DNA of 64,000 nt from Burkholderia glumae LMG 2196 = ATCC 33617. GTDB lineage: Bacteria; Pseudomonadota; Gammaproteobacteria; Burkholderiales; Burkholderiaceae. A model generated the notes under the pieces. The model worked only from the letters and a program-made list of their open reading frames with translations. It made no database searches and was not told the DNA's origin. Where the stretch lies: assembly GCF_000960995.1 (NCBI RefSeq), contig NZ_CP009435.1:558001-622000 (forward strand), read 5' to 3'. A program made the position numbers and the translations under genes. Each line of letters begins with the position of its first letter. The first letter of the stretch is position 1. Positions 63,790-64,000 of the stretch are shown here, in pieces.

Positions 63790-64000
63790 ATGGAACAGAT
63801 CCGTATCCGTGGGGCGCGCACCCACAACCTGAAGAACGTCAATCTCGACCTTCCGCGCCACAAGCTGGTCGTGATCACGGGCCTGTCGGGATCGGGCAAA
63901 TCTTCGTTGGCGTTCGATACCCTTTACGCGGAAGGGCAGCGGCGCTATGTCGAAAGCCTGTCCGCCTACGCGCGGCAGTTTCTTCAACTGATGGAAAAGC
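63790..64000 (+). CDS. uvrA: excinuclease ABC subunit A, N-terminal part
   Basis: The first 70 codons of UvrA, the damage-recognition ATPase of nucleotide excision repair; the gene runs off the window. Seen: MEQIRIRGARTHNLKNVNLD at the start, Walker A GLSGSGKSSLAFDTL near residue 31, and AEGQRRYVESLSAYARQFL at the end of the window, all highly conserved in UvrA. It is divergent from the MFS gene. No CTGT-N8-ACAG-type LexA box is visible in the 228 bases before it. Confidence 0.96.
   Translation, partial: MEQIRIRGARTHNLKNVNLDLPRHKLVVITGLSGSGKSSLAFDTLYAEGQRRYVESLSAYARQFLQLMEK

Overview
The window is a dense, very GC-rich stretch of bacterial chromosome with almost no non-coding space. Gene order and protein content point to a beta-proteobacterium of the Burkholderia group: glyS-gmhB-plsC, the lptD-surA-pdxA-rsmA run with divergent amgK-murU, a yciA-type thioesterase, an ilvA/queF pair, and an ssb and MFS gene beside uvrA. 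No tRNA, rRNA, CRISPR array, insertion sequence or phage gene was recognised. Most of it looks like ordinary core chromosome.

Layout. 1-3000 (+): the end of glyS, then gmhB (LPS heptose), plsC (phospholipid) and a zinc metallopeptidase, closed by a perfect bidirectional hairpin that also serves gloA. 3060-9250 (-): gloA, rsmA, pdxA, surA, lptD (rRNA methylation, PLP synthesis, outer-membrane assembly). 9480-11320 (+): amgK and murU, the cell-wall sugar recycling shortcut. 11376-15460: an Atm1-type ABC exporter, a hotdog thioesterase, a nitrate-reductase-associated protein and divergent fdhD. 15640-22770 (-): a beta-oxidation block (TetR regulator, acyl-CoA dehydrogenase, FadN-type fused dehydrogenase/hydratase, thiolase, enoyl-CoA hydratase). 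23000-37870 (-): clsB, nudB, aspS, DUF502, FmdB-type zinc ribbon, a methyltransferase, ubiB, ubiJ, a Tim44-like protein, ubiE, DUF971, a HIT protein and a 1337-residue FAD/Fe-S oxidoreductase. 38368-40730 (+): ilvA and queF.

40830-45210 looks like a D-amino-acid salvage module: a RidA imine deaminase, a D-aminoacylase and an RpiR regulator, divergent from a zinc/PLP D-amino-acid deaminase, with a neat inverted repeat between them. 45370-59840 is more accessory: a DJ-1/PfpI protein, a DHA2 exporter with its MarR regulator and a palindromic operator candidate, an EcsC-family protein, a lipase-like hydrolase, a CHRD protein, an outer-membrane-type beta protein of unknown role, a PuuB-like oxidase, a complete tripartite efflux operon (marR-oprM-emrA-emrB) and a LysR regulator. 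60075-61426 holds the only clearly broken gene, an HNH-nuclease-like protein interrupted by three frameshifts, one caused by a 10-bp tandem duplication. 61734-64000: ssb, an MFS transporter and the start of uvrA.

I did not find a clear new multi-gene system. The best leads are the decayed orphan HNH gene, the regulatory palindromes in front of the RpiR and MarR modules, intrinsic terminators placed directly before co-directional genes (ubiJ; enoyl-CoA hydratase), and a possible small coupled gene in front of the efflux-operon marR.
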